Shown piece by piece: positions 16,763 through 28,604 of a stretch of 40,099 nucleotides of DNA (positions within the stretch are counted from its first letter, which is position 1; every line of letters starts with the position of its first letter). Made by a program: the position numbers and the translations under genes. The notes under the pieces were generated by a model. That model was not told the origin of the DNA, did no database searches, and saw only the letters and a list, made by a program, of their open reading frames with translations. Source of the DNA: Eubacteriaceae bacterium (GTDB lineage: Bacteria; Bacillota; Clostridia; Eubacteriales; Garciellaceae); contig DUPX01000084.1 in NCBI GenBank assembly GCA_012838085.1, positions 1 through 40,099 of the forward strand. The letters are read 5' to 3'.

Positions 16763-18469
16763 ATGACAATAGATATGTTTATAGGGTTATTTGGTGGTTT
16801 AGGTTTATTTATATATGGTATGAATATGATGGGGGAAGGCTTAAAAACTGTTGCTGGTAATAGAATGAAAAGACTTTTGGAGGTGTTAACCAATAACCAT
16901 ATTATGGGAGTGCTGGTAGGAACAATAGTGACCATGATAATTCAAAGCAGTAGTGCTACCACTGTATTGGTTGTTGGTTTTGTGAATGCAGGCATAATGA
17001 ATTTAATGCAAGCAACAGGAGTTATTATGGGAGCTAATATTGGTACAACAATTACAGCTCAAATGATTGCTCTTAATCTATCACAGATTGCTCCTATAGC
17101 TATTACCATTGGGTCTATTATGTTTTTATTTTCAAAGAGAAAAAAAATCAAGCAAACAGGCTTGATAATATTGGGATTTGGGATTTTATTTACAGGAATA
17201 GATTTTATGGCTGGAGCCATGAAACCTCTAAGGGACCATGAGGGCTTTAAGAGTTTATTAATCTCTTTTAGCAGAAATCCCATATTGGGGGTTATAGCAG
17301 GATTTGTATTAACTGCTATTATTCAAAGTAGTAGTGCCTCTATAGGTTTATTACAAGTATTGGCTATGTCAGGAGCATTTAGTAATGTGCCTGGGGTATC
17401 AGTACTGGCACTAATTGTACCTATATTATTAGGAGAAAATATTGGAACCTGTGTAACGGCTATGTTATCTAGTATAGGCGCCTCTAAAACAGCTAAACGA
17501 GCTGCTATTATTCACTTTTCAATAAAAATTATTGGTACTATTTGGGCACTATTAGCATTGGGATTGATTAGTTTAATTTCTGCTGGCAACAATCCTTTTT
17601 ATGGTTTTATAGCAAATATTTCTGGAACCACATTGATGGAAGGGAATATAGTCCCCAATGTAGCTAGACAAATAGCTAACGTACATACTATATTTAATAT
17701 TTTAAATACATTGCTCCTATTGCCTTTTGCTCCATCCATTGTTAAGTTGTCTGAGAAAATTTTACCTGGAGAGGAAAAGGAAGATTTAGGGGGATTAAAG
17801 TATCTAGATGATAGAATAATGGAAAACCCAACAATTGCAGTAGGACAAGCTGTAAAAGAAACAGTTAGAATGGCTAAGTTTTCCTTAGAAAATGTTAATA
17901 CTGCAGTGAAAGCTTTCTTTGATAAAGATGAAGAACTGATAGAAATAGTTTTAGACAAAGAACAGAGTATAAATTCATTGGAAAGAGAAATTACAAGTTA
18001 TCTGATTAAACTATCCAATTCCAATTTACTAGAAAGAGATAATATAAAGATAACAAATCTGTATCACACTACAAATGATGTAGAAAGGATTGGGGATCAT
18101 GCAGAAAACATTGCAGAACTTGCCCAGCTTTCTATTGATAATAATCTTTTCTTTTCTGATATTGCTATTAGTGAATTAGAAGATATGGCCTCCCGTGTGG
18201 GTAGCGTATTGAGGGATAGTATTACTGCCTTAGAAAATGATGATATAGAATTAGCAAAGACAATCTATTCCCAGGAACAGGAGATTGATAATTTGGAAGA
18301 ATCTCTTAGGGACAGCCATATAGAAAGATTAAATAAACAATTATGCCATCCTAGTTCTGGTGTAATATTTTTAGATATTGTTAGCAATTTAGAAAGAATA
18401 GCTGACCACGCCACTAATATTAGTAAGACGGTTTTGGATTTAGAAAAAGACGGAAACAAGATATTTTAA
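16763..18469 (+). CDS. Na/Pi cotransporter family protein with PhoU-like C-terminus
   Basis: Twin QSSSATT / QSSSASIG repeats, GANIGTTITA, GENIGTCVTA; C-terminal PhoU-like helices with ERIGDHAENI / ERIADHATNI. Confidence 0.95.
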   Translation: MTIDMFIGLFGGLGLFIYGMNMMGEGLKTVAGNRMKRLLEVLTNNHIMGVLVGTIVTMIIQSSSATTVLVVGFVNAGIMNLMQATGVIMGANIGTTITAQMIALNLSQIAPIAITIGSIMFLFSKRKKIKQTGLIILGFGILFTGIDFMAGAMKPLRDHEGFKSLLISFSRNPILGVIAGFVLTAIIQSSSASIGLLQVLAMSGAFSNVPGVSVLALIVPILLGENIGTCVTAMLSSIGASKTAKRAAIIHFSIKIIGTIWALLALGLISLISAGNNPFYGFIANISGTTLMEGNIVPNVARQIANVHTIFNILNTLLLLPFAPSIVKLSEKILPGEEKEDLGGLKYLDDRIMENPTIAVGQAVKETVRMAKFSLENVNTAVKAFFDKDEELIEIVLDKEQSINSLEREITSYLIKLSNSNLLERDNIKITNLYHTTNDVERIGDHAENIAELAQLSIDNNLFFSDIAISELEDMASRVGSVLRDSITALENDDIELAKTIYSQEQEIDNLEESLRDSHIERLNKQLCHPSSGVIFLDIVSNLERIADHATNISKTVLDLEKDGNKIF

Positions 18470-18536
18470 TTTTAAAGATTGTTAATTTCTAATATTGGGT
18501 ATATAGGTATATAGTTATAGAAGGGAGTAATAAAAA

Positions 18537-19463
18537 ATGACTAAAGAATTGGATACAATTATTATAGGAGCGGGTGCAGCAGGCTTATCAGCTGGACTTT
18601 ATGCTGCAAGGGGAAGACTCAATACTTTAATCATCGAAAAAGGTATAATAGGTGGTCAAACAGAAAGTACAAACTTTATTGATAACTATCCTGGTTCCAT
18701 AGAGAATTCTACTGGTCCCTTATTAACAAAGAGGATGAAGGAACAATGCGAACAATTTGGCGCTAAAATAGTTCAAGAAGAAATTTCTGAGATAGAGAAG
18801 TTAGACAAGGGATTTTTTATAAAAACTAATAAGGAAGAATATTATACTAAAACCATTATTATAGCCACTGGTGCTGAACCTAGGCTAGCAGGGTTTAAAG
18901 GAGAAAAAGAATATAGGGGTAAGGGTATTTCTTATTGCGCAACCTGTGATGGAGATTTCTTTGAAGGTTTAGATATTGCTGTTATTGGAGGAGGGGATGC
19001 AGCTGTTGAGGAAGGCATCTTCCTTACAAGATTTGCGAATAAAGTGACTATTATTCATAGAAGGGATGAATTAAGGGCTGTAAAATCAATACAGGAAAAG
19101 GCCTTTAATAATAAGAAAATTGACTTTATATGGGATACAGTAGTGGAAGAAGTTAAAGGCAGTGGAATAGTCCAATCCCTTATCTTAAGGAATAAAAAAA
19201 CAGGGGAAATTTCAGAATTAAAAGTAGATGGGGTATTTGTATATATAGGTTATGTTCCTAATTCAGGATTATTTAAAGAACTGGTAGATATAGATGAAGA
19301 GGGATATATAATTGGAGATGAAGAAATGAGAACTAATGTACCAGGAATTTTTGTAGCAGGGGATGTCAGAAAAAAATCTTTAAAACAAATTGTAACTGCA
19401 GCAGCAGATGGTGCTATCGCAGGTGTTAATGCCGAAAAGTATATATCTGAAAATTATAAATAA
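18537..19463 (+). CDS. trxB: Thioredoxin reductase-like flavoprotein
   Basis: IIGAGAAGLSAGLYAARG, CATCDGDFF, GGGDAAVEEGIFL, GIFVAGDVR. Confidence 0.93.
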   Translation: MTKELDTIIIGAGAAGLSAGLYAARGRLNTLIIEKGIIGGQTESTNFIDNYPGSIENSTGPLLTKRMKEQCEQFGAKIVQEEISEIEKLDKGFFIKTNKEEYYTKTIIIATGAEPRLAGFKGEKEYRGKGISYCATCDGDFFEGLDIAVIGGGDAAVEEGIFLTRFANKVTIIHRRDELRAVKSIQEKAFNNKKIDFIWDTVVEEVKGSGIVQSLILRNKKTGEISELKVDGVFVYIGYVPNSGLFKELVDIDEEGYIIGDEEMRTNVPGIFVAGDVRKKSLKQIVTAAADGAIAGVNAEKYISENYK

Positions 19464-19468
19464 TTATT

Positions 19469-19494
19469 AAAGCCACTGGAAAAGGTGGCTTTTA
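19469..19494 (+). terminator. Rho-independent terminator
   Basis: AAAGCCAC-tggaaaa-GGTGGCTTTT. Confidence 0.75.
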
Positions 19495-19652
19495 TCTTAT
19501 ACAAGAAGGCCCAGTCTTATAAGGAGGAAGTGGAAGAGCTTGTTTACGAAATAAAAATAGTGGTAATTTCTTATTTTTGGAATGAATTTTGCAATAGGAT
19601 TTTTTGTAAAATATGATATAATAAAGGCAAAAGAAAAAAAGGGGGAAGATTA

Positions 19653-21029
19653 TTGGCACTTAATTTTGGATTACATTTAGAACAGAAACAAAGATTAATA
19701 ATGACACCTGAATTAAGGCAAGCTATTGAAATACTGCAATTATCTTCCTTTGAATTAAATAATTTGATTGCCCAAGAATTAGAAAAAAATCCTATTATTG
19801 AGATAAAGGAAGAGAGTCCTGATTTTAATGAAGTAGAAAGTAAAAATCAAGAGATAGATTGGGAACAATATTTCCAACATAATGAGCCTTACTATTCTAG
19901 TGGATCCATAAATTATGAAGAACAGGAATATAGCCAAGAAAATTTTGTAAAGGATCATACCACATTAAAAGATCATTTAATGTTTCAACTAAATATATTA
20001 GATTTACCCTACAATTGTAGAAAAATAGGGGAATTCATTATAGAAAGCATAAATAACAATGGATATTTAACAATAGAAATAGATGAAATAGCTGCTATAT
20101 TAAATGAAAATAAGGATGATATAAAAAATATATTGGATATTATCCAGAGTTTCGATCCACCAGGGATTGGAGCTAGAGATATAAGGGAATGCCTTATTAT
20201 TCAATTAAAGCAATCACAGTATTGGGATGAGACTATGGAGAAGATTGTAGGCTTATATTTGGAAGACCTAGCTAATAATAGATTTCAAACTATTTCAAAA
20301 GATTTAAATTTATCTTTTGAGGAAATTCAGAATATAAAGGATTTTCTAAAGACCTTAGAACCTAAGCCTGGAAGATTATTTTCTGGTAAAAATGAAGTAA
20401 GATATATAACCCCTGACGCATTTATAAGGGAAGTTGGAAATGAATATATTATTATAATAAATGATTCTACAGCCCCTAGATTGGAGATAAACGATTTTTA
20501 TAAAAATATATTGAAGTCAGAGAACTCCTCTTCCATTACTTCAAAATATTTAAAGGAAAAACTTGAATCTGCTATGTGGCTTATAAAAAATATTGAACAA
20601 AGAAGAAATACACTATATAATGTTATTTCTGCAATATTGGAATTTCAAATAAACTTTTTTAAAGAAGGGGTTAAGTCATTAAAACCATTAACTTTGAGGC
20701 AAATTGCAGAAAAACTTGACATTCATGAATCTACTGTGAGTAGGGCTACAAATGGTAAATATGTACAGACTCCAATGGGCTTATATGAATTAAAATATTT
20801 TTTCAATTGGGGTATTGAAAATCAGAATGGGAATGTTATTTCCTCTATAAGCATAAAGGATATGATTAAAGATATAATATCTAAGGAGAATGTTCTAAAA
20901 CCTGTTAGTGACCAGGAAATAGCAAATATTCTAATAAAACAGGGAATTAAAATCTCTAGAAGAACTATAGCTAAGTATAGGGATGAATTGGGAATATTAT
21001 CATCTTCTAAAAGAAAAAGATATGAATAA
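19653..21029 (+). CDS. rpoN: RNA polymerase sigma-54 factor
   Basis: N-terminal Q-rich region I (QKQRLIMTPELRQAIEILQLSSFEL), RRTIAKYRDELGI RpoN box near C-terminus. Confidence 0.96.
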   Translation: MALNFGLHLEQKQRLIMTPELRQAIEILQLSSFELNNLIAQELEKNPIIEIKEESPDFNEVESKNQEIDWEQYFQHNEPYYSSGSINYEEQEYSQENFVKDHTTLKDHLMFQLNILDLPYNCRKIGEFIIESINNNGYLTIEIDEIAAILNENKDDIKNILDIIQSFDPPGIGARDIRECLIIQLKQSQYWDETMEKIVGLYLEDLANNRFQTISKDLNLSFEEIQNIKDFLKTLEPKPGRLFSGKNEVRYITPDAFIREVGNEYIIIINDSTAPRLEINDFYKNILKSENSSSITSKYLKEKLESAMWLIKNIEQRRNTLYNVISAILEFQINFFKEGVKSLKPLTLRQIAEKLDIHESTVSRATNGKYVQTPMGLYELKYFFNWGIENQNGNVISSISIKDMIKDIISKENVLKPVSDQEIANILIKQGIKISRRTIAKYRDELGILSSSKRKRYE

Positions 21030-21060
21030 ATAGATGGGGTTCCATCTATTTATTTTTTTT
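21028..21060 (+). terminator. Rho-independent terminator
   Basis: AAATAGATGG-ggtt-CCATCTATTTATTTTTTTT. Confidence 0.9.
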
Positions 21061-21062
21061 GC

Positions 21063-21130
21063 TTGAAAATAAATAACATACAGTATATAATAATACTAGA
21101 ATGACCCACTGGGTTAAAATAGTCCCATAT
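21063..21130 (+). promoter_or_regulatory. Sigma-A-type promoter plus putative CggR operator for the glycolytic operon
   Basis: TTGAAA (21063-21068), 17-nt spacer, TATAAT (21086-21091); then TGACCCACTGGGTTAAAATAGTCCCA with TGGGAC/TGGGTC repeats on the minus strand. Confidence 0.7.
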
Positions 21131-21205
21131 CTTGGCGGTATAAAATTAGGAGTGTTAACAAAGTATATATTTAAATATTACTTAATTGTTTTAAGGAGTT
21201 TATTA

Positions 21206-22231
21206 ATGGATATTAAAGAAATTATAGAACTTGAAAAAATAATAGCCCCTGAAATATTGGAAATTATAGAGAATAGATATAATATTCTATCAAATATATT
21301 CTTATTTCAACCTATAGGAAGAAGAACATTAGCCAGCCAACTAGATATGGGGGAGAGATTAGTAAGAAAAGAAACCAATAGAATGCAGGAACAAAATCTC
21401 ATTCAAATCTTAAGACAGGGCATGATTGTTACCGAAGAAGGGGAACTAATAATAAAAAAGTTACAAAAGTTATTATATGAATTAAGGGGATTATCTTATT
21501 TAGAGGCAAAAACTAAAGAAGTTTTGTCTATAGAAAACTTAAAAATAGTACCTGGAAATATCGATAATAATCCAAGGGCAATAGATTTATTGGGGATAGA
21601 AGCAGCAAAATATATTAAATCTATACTTAAAGATAATATGATAATTGGTGTAACAGGTGGTTCTAGCGTATTAGCAGTAGCAGAAGGTATGACACCAAAA
21701 AGATTATCAAATGTTCTAGTTATTCCTGCTAGAGGAGGAATGGGGAGGGATGCAAACAAGCAGGCAAATAATATAGCTGCCCAACTAGCAGATAAACTGA
21801 ATGGATCATATGAATTAATACATATGCCAGATGATGTAGAAGATGAAGTATTAGAAGCATTAAAGGCAAATCCGGTTGTAAAGGAAACCCTTAACAAATT
21901 AAAGAGTTTAGATGTGTTAATATACGGGGTAAGTAGGGCAGAAGAAATAGCTGAAAGAAGAGGCCTATTAGATGAAAAAAGAAAGTTTCTTATAAAAAGT
22001 AATGCAATTGCAGAAGCTTTTGGCCATTATTTTGATATGAATGGTAATGTAATATATCGTTCCAGTAGTGTTGGTATAGGTGTAGAAGATTTTAAAAAAA
22101 TTCCCTATCCTATAGCAGTAGCTGCCGGAGCAAAAAAAGCTGAAGCAATTAAGGCTAATTGTAAAATCAGAAAAGACATAATATTAATAACAGATGAAGG
22201 TGCAGCAAAAGCTATAATTAAAAGTAAATAA
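21206..22231 (+). CDS. cggR: SorC/CggR family central glycolytic genes regulator
   Basis: N-terminal wHTH (GRRTLASQLDMGERLVRKETNRM), sugar-binding domain GVTGGSSVLAVAEGM; immediately upstream of gapA; ATG at 21206 with taaggag RBS preferred over track start 21101. Confidence 0.93.
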   Translation: MDIKEIIELEKIIAPEILEIIENRYNILSNIFLFQPIGRRTLASQLDMGERLVRKETNRMQEQNLIQILRQGMIVTEEGELIIKKLQKLLYELRGLSYLEAKTKEVLSIENLKIVPGNIDNNPRAIDLLGIEAAKYIKSILKDNMIIGVTGGSSVLAVAEGMTPKRLSNVLVIPARGGMGRDANKQANNIAAQLADKLNGSYELIHMPDDVEDEVLEALKANPVVKETLNKLKSLDVLIYGVSRAEEIAERRGLLDEKRKFLIKSNAIAEAFGHYFDMNGNVIYRSSSVGIGVEDFKKIPYPIAVAAGAKKAEAIKANCKIRKDIILITDEGAAKAIIKSK

Positions 22232-22237
22232 AACTAA

Positions 22238-23254
<1,017 letters not shown>

Positions 23255-23284
23255 TAAATTTGTTTTTATAAACTACAGGACAAA

Positions 23285-23322
23285 AGGTCCGGTTTTATAG
23301 TGTTTACTATGGGGCCGGACCT
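23285..23322 (+). other. Long intergenic RNA hairpin between gapA and pgk
   Basis: AGGTCCGGTTTTATAGT-GTTT-ACTATGGGGCCGGACCT: 17 contiguous pairs allowing four G-U, tetraloop GTTT, no U-tract. Confidence 0.8.
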
Positions 23323-23346
23323 ATAATGTGCTAAAGGAGGTTAGGT

Positions 23347-24543
23347 ATGCTTAACAAAAAAAGTATTAGAGAAGTGGATGTGAAAGGGAAAAGAATAATA
23401 ATGAGGGCAGACTTTAATGTTCCCTTAGATAAAGACAATAGAATAACCGATGACACAAGAATAGTGTCTGCGTTACCAACTATTCAATTTTTAATAGATA
23501 GCGGGGCAAAGGTTATCTTATTATCACATTTAGGAAGACCAAAGGGAGAACCTAATCTTAAATTTAGTTTAAAGCCAGTTGCTAAAGCCTTATCAGGCTA
23601 TTTACATAGGGATGTTATATTTGTTTCAGAAGAAAGGGTTGTTGGACAAAAGGTAAAAGAAGCAGTAGCTCAAGCACAAGAAGGGGATGTAGTACTATTA
23701 GAAAATGTAAGATTTAGGAAAGAAGAGACAGAAAACAATGTTTCTTTTTCTAAAGAATTAGCTGACCTAGGAGAAATTTTTGTAAATGATGCCTTTGGCA
23801 CATCTCATAGAGCTCATTCTTCTACTGTGGGTATAGCTGAATTTCTACCTGCCTATGGGGGTTTTTTAATAGAAAAGGAATTAATGGTGATGGGTAAGGC
23901 CCTTGAAAATCCAGAAAGGCCATTTACTGCAATTCTTGGAGGGGCTAAGGTATCTGATAAAATAGGAGTAATTAATAATTTATTAAATAAAGTGGATACC
24001 CTTATTATTGGTGGTGGTATGGCATTTACCTTTTTAAAGGCCCAAGGCTTTGAAATAGGGATTTCTTTATTAGAAGAAGATAAGATAGAATTGGCAAAAG
24101 ATATTTTAAATAGGGCTAAGGAAAGAAAAGTGAAGTTATTGCTACCAAATGATGTGGTTGTTGCAAAGGAGTTTAAGGCAGATGCAAATCATAAAACTGT
24201 TTCCATAAAAGAATTCCCTGAGGGATTTATGGGTCTAGATATAGGGAAAGAGAGCTGTGCACAATTTGTTAATGCTATTAAAGAAAGTAAAACAATAGTC
24301 TGGAATGGTCCTATGGGAGTATTTGAAATTGAAGCATTTTCAAATGGAACAAGAGAAATTGCAAAGGCATTAGCAAAAAATTCAGGTACTACTATAATAG
24401 GTGGGGGAGACTCTGGGGCGGCGGTTAAATTATTCGGACTTACAGAGGAAATGACTCACATATCAACAGGTGGGGGAGCATCGCTGGAGTTGATGGAAGG
24501 AAAGGAATTGCCAGGAATAAAGGTTTTACAAGATAATTATTAA
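23347..24543 (+). CDS. pgk: Phosphoglycerate kinase
   Basis: [44 protein letters not shown]. Confidence 0.98.
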   Translation: MLNKKSIREVDVKGKRIIMRADFNVPLDKDNRITDDTRIVSALPTIQFLIDSGAKVILLSHLGRPKGEPNLKFSLKPVAKALSGYLHRDVIFVSEERVVGQKVKEAVAQAQEGDVVLLENVRFRKEETENNVSFSKELADLGEIFVNDAFGTSHRAHSSTVGIAEFLPAYGGFLIEKELMVMGKALENPERPFTAILGGAKVSDKIGVINNLLNKVDTLIIGGGMAFTFLKAQGFEIGISLLEEDKIELAKDILNRAKERKVKLLLPNDVVVAKEFKADANHKTVSIKEFPEGFMGLDIGKESCAQFVNAIKESKTIVWNGPMGVFEIEAFSNGTREIAKALAKNSGTTIIGGGDSGAAVKLFGLTEEMTHISTGGGASLELMEGKELPGIKVLQDNY

Positions 24544-24558
24544 TAGGGGGTAATAATA

Positions 24559-25305
24559 ATGAGAAAACCAATAATAGCTGGAAACTGGAAAATGAACAAT
24601 ACTATAAAGGAGGCTAAGGATCTAATAGAAAATCTTAAGCCATTAGTTGTGGATTCTAATGTAGATATAGTAATATGTCCTTCCTACCTTTCTATAGAAG
24701 CAGCTGTTGAATTAACAAGTGGATCTCCTATTAAAGTTGGAGCTCAAAATATGCATTATGAAGAAAGTGGAGCCTATACAGGAGAAGTATCCGGGGAGAT
24801 GTTAAAGGAGCTGGGCATAGAATATATTATTATAGGTCATTCTGAAAGAAGGCAATACTTTAATGAAACAGATGAAACGGTTAATAAAAAAGTAATTAAA
24901 GCATTAAAACTAAACTTAAATCCAATTGTTTGCGTTGGAGAAACCATTGAAGAAAGAGAAAATAATAAGGCTAAGGAAGTTGTTACCACTCAAGTTAAAA
25001 ATGCCTTAGCAGGTTTATCGCAGGAAGAAATAAGCAATTTAATAATTGCCTATGAACCTATTTGGGCTATAGGAACAGGGAAAACAGCATCTAGTGATGA
25101 TGCTAACGAGGTATGTGGATGGATAAGGGAAGTGGTTAAGGAACTATCAGATCAAAGCATAGCTGAAAAAATAAGAATACAATATGGAGGCAGTGTAAAA
25201 CCTGACAATATAAAAGAGTTAATGGGACAAACTCATATTGATGGCGCCTTAGTGGGTGGAGCAAGTTTGAAAGCAGATCAATTTGCAGCACTTGTTAATT
25301 ATTAA
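24559..25305 (+). CDS. tpiA: Triosephosphate isomerase
   Basis: AGNWKMN, IIGHSERRQYF, AYEPIWAIGTGKTA, YGGSVKPDN. Confidence 0.98.
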   Translation: MRKPIIAGNWKMNNTIKEAKDLIENLKPLVVDSNVDIVICPSYLSIEAAVELTSGSPIKVGAQNMHYEESGAYTGEVSGEMLKELGIEYIIIGHSERRQYFNETDETVNKKVIKALKLNLNPIVCVGETIEERENNKAKEVVTTQVKNALAGLSQEEISNLIIAYEPIWAIGTGKTASSDDANEVCGWIREVVKELSDQSIAEKIRIQYGGSVKPDNIKELMGQTHIDGALVGGASLKADQFAALVNY

Positions 25306-25325
25306 TTTTTATAGGGGGAATAATC

Positions 25326-26855
25326 TTGAAAAAGTCAATGACAGCCCTAATTATATTAGATGGTTTTGGCTATACAAATAAAATAATTGGAAATGCTGTT
25401 CATGCTGCCAATACTAAAAACATTGATAAGCTTTGGTTAAAATATCCTCACACATTTCTTAATGCCAGTGGTTTGTCTGTAGGTTTGCCTGAAGGACAAA
25501 TGGGCAATTCAGAGGTTGGACACCTAAACTTAGGAGCTGGAAGAATAGTATATCAAGAATTAACTCGTATAACAAAAAGTATTGAAAGTGGTAGTTTTTT
25601 TAAAAACCCTGAGCTTCTAAGAGCTATTGAAAATACAAAGAAAAACAAATCTTCTTTACACCTTTTAGGCTTACTATCTGATGGTGGGGTACATAGCCAT
25701 AATACACATCTATATGGGCTACTTGAATTAGCAAAACATCAGGATATTAAGAAAGTATATATTCATTGTTTTTTAGATGGTAGAGATACTCCCCCAAAAA
25801 GTTCTGTTGATTATTTAGAACAATTAGAAAACAAAATAAAAGAAATAGGAGTAGGACAAATTGCATCAATATCTGGGCGCTATTATAGTATGGATAGAGA
25901 CAAAAGATGGGAAAGAACTAAATTAGCATATGATGCATTAGTACTAGGCAAAGGTGAATATTCTAAATCATCTAAAGAAGCTATTGAAAATGCATATAAA
26001 AGTACAAGCGATGAATTTGTATTGCCAACCATTATAAAAAAAGAAGGAGAAACTACTCCAGTCATTGAAGACAATGATTCCATTATCTTCTTTAATTTCA
26101 GACCAGATAGGGCAAGACAAATTACTAGAGCTATTATGGATGAAAACTTTAATGGTTTTGTCAGGGAAAAAAGAGCCCATCCCCTTACTTTTATAACAAT
26201 GACCCAATACGATACAACTATAGAAAATGTATATGTTGCTTATCCACCTGAAACTATAAATAATACATTAGGGGAATATATTAGTAATAAAGGGCTCAAG
26301 CAATTACGAATAGCTGAGACTGAAAAATATGCCCATGTAACATATTTCTTTAATGGTGGTATAGAGAAAAAGTTTAAAGGGGAAGATAGAATGTTAATTC
26401 CTTCTCCTAAAGTGGCTACTTATAATCTGCAGCCAGAAATGAGTGCCTATGAAGTGACAAAAAAGGCTGTGGAGGCTATAAACTCTGAGAAATATGATCT
26501 AATGATTCTAAACTATGCTAATGCAGATATGGTAGGACATACAGGAGATTTTAAGGCCGCAATTAAAGCAGTAGAAACGGTAGATGGTTGTGTTAATAAA
26601 GTTATTCAGACAATTTTAAAAAATAAGGGAAAGGCAATTATAACTGCAGACCATGGAAATGCAGAGCAAATGCTAGATTATAATACCAATAAACCCCATA
26701 CTGCCCATACTTCAAACAAGGTAAAATGCATAATTGTTGGCGGAGGAGAGTTAGTGTTAAAAGAAGGAAAGCTAGCAGATATAGCAGCTACACTATTAGA
26801 ATTAATGAATTTAGAAAAGCCTAAGGAAATGACTGGTGAATCAATAATAAGATAG
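25326..26855 (+). CDS. gpmI: 2,3-bisphosphoglycerate-independent phosphoglycerate mutase
   Basis: LIILDGFGYT, GNSEVGHLNLGAGRIVYQEL, FLDGRDTPP, TADHGNAEQM. Confidence 0.98.
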   Translation: MKKSMTALIILDGFGYTNKIIGNAVHAANTKNIDKLWLKYPHTFLNASGLSVGLPEGQMGNSEVGHLNLGAGRIVYQELTRITKSIESGSFFKNPELLRAIENTKKNKSSLHLLGLLSDGGVHSHNTHLYGLLELAKHQDIKKVYIHCFLDGRDTPPKSSVDYLEQLENKIKEIGVGQIASISGRYYSMDRDKRWERTKLAYDALVLGKGEYSKSSKEAIENAYKSTSDEFVLPTIIKKEGETTPVIEDNDSIIFFNFRPDRARQITRAIMDENFNGFVREKRAHPLTFITMTQYDTTIENVYVAYPPETINNTLGEYISNKGLKQLRIAETEKYAHVTYFFNGGIEKKFKGEDRMLIPSPKVATYNLQPEMSAYEVTKKAVEAINSEKYDLMILNYANADMVGHTGDFKAAIKAVETVDGCVNKVIQTILKNKGKAIITADHGNAEQMLDYNTNKPHTAHTSNKVKCIIVGGGELVLKEGKLADIAATLLELMNLEKPKEMTGESIIR

Positions 26856-26863
26856 AAATATGA

Positions 26864-28168
<1,305 letters not shown>

Positions 28169-28201
28169 ATGTATAAAAACCCAATATTACCTTATAATAG
28201 A

Positions 28202-28227
28202 AAGGGAGAGTTGTCTCCCTTATTTTC
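28202..28227 (+). terminator. Rho-independent terminator
   Basis: AAGGGAG-agttgt-CTCCCTTATTTT. Confidence 0.75.
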
Positions 28228-28283
28228 AGTTGTAATTTAAACAACCTTATGTTAAAATGACAATGTTAAGCATATAGGGGGAG

Positions 28284-28526
28284 GTGTTGGTTTTGACAAC
28301 ATTTTTAATAATACTATTAGTAATAACCAGCCTAGTATTGATTGGCAGTATATTACTACAACCAGGAAAGAGTGCTGGATTATCTGGAGCGATAGGTGGG
28401 GGTGCGGAAACACTTTTTGGTAAAAAGAAAGCCAAAGGGTATGAAGCAATTTTATCTAAATTAACTACTATATCTGCTGTAATTTTTATGATATCAGCTC
28501 TTATCTTAACTATGCTACAAAAATAA
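28284..28526 (+). CDS. secG: Preprotein translocase SecG
   Basis: Two TM helices with LQPGKSAGLSGAIGGGAETLFGKKKAKGYEAILSKLT. Confidence 0.93.
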   Translation: MLVLTTFLIILLVITSLVLIGSILLQPGKSAGLSGAIGGGAETLFGKKKAKGYEAILSKLTTISAVIFMISALILTMLQK

Positions 28527-28543
28527 TATAAAATATATTATTG

Positions 28544-28580
28544 GCCATGTTAAAGAAATGTAACATGGCTTTAGGTTTTC
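28544..28580 (+). terminator. Probable terminator/attenuator
   Basis: GCCATGTTA-aagaaatg-TAACATGGC hairpin then TTTAGGTTTT (imperfect U-tract). Confidence 0.5.
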
Positions 28581-28604
28581 TATTATAAGGAGGGTATTAA
28601 ACAA

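Noticed and set aside
21101-21205. N-terminal extension of CggR in ORF track
   Set aside because: Overlaps promoter/operator; real RBS and ATG are at 21193-21208.
28247-28449. Minus-strand ORFs antisense to secG
   Set aside because: Overlap a well-supported secG on the plus strand; two frames open only because of composition.
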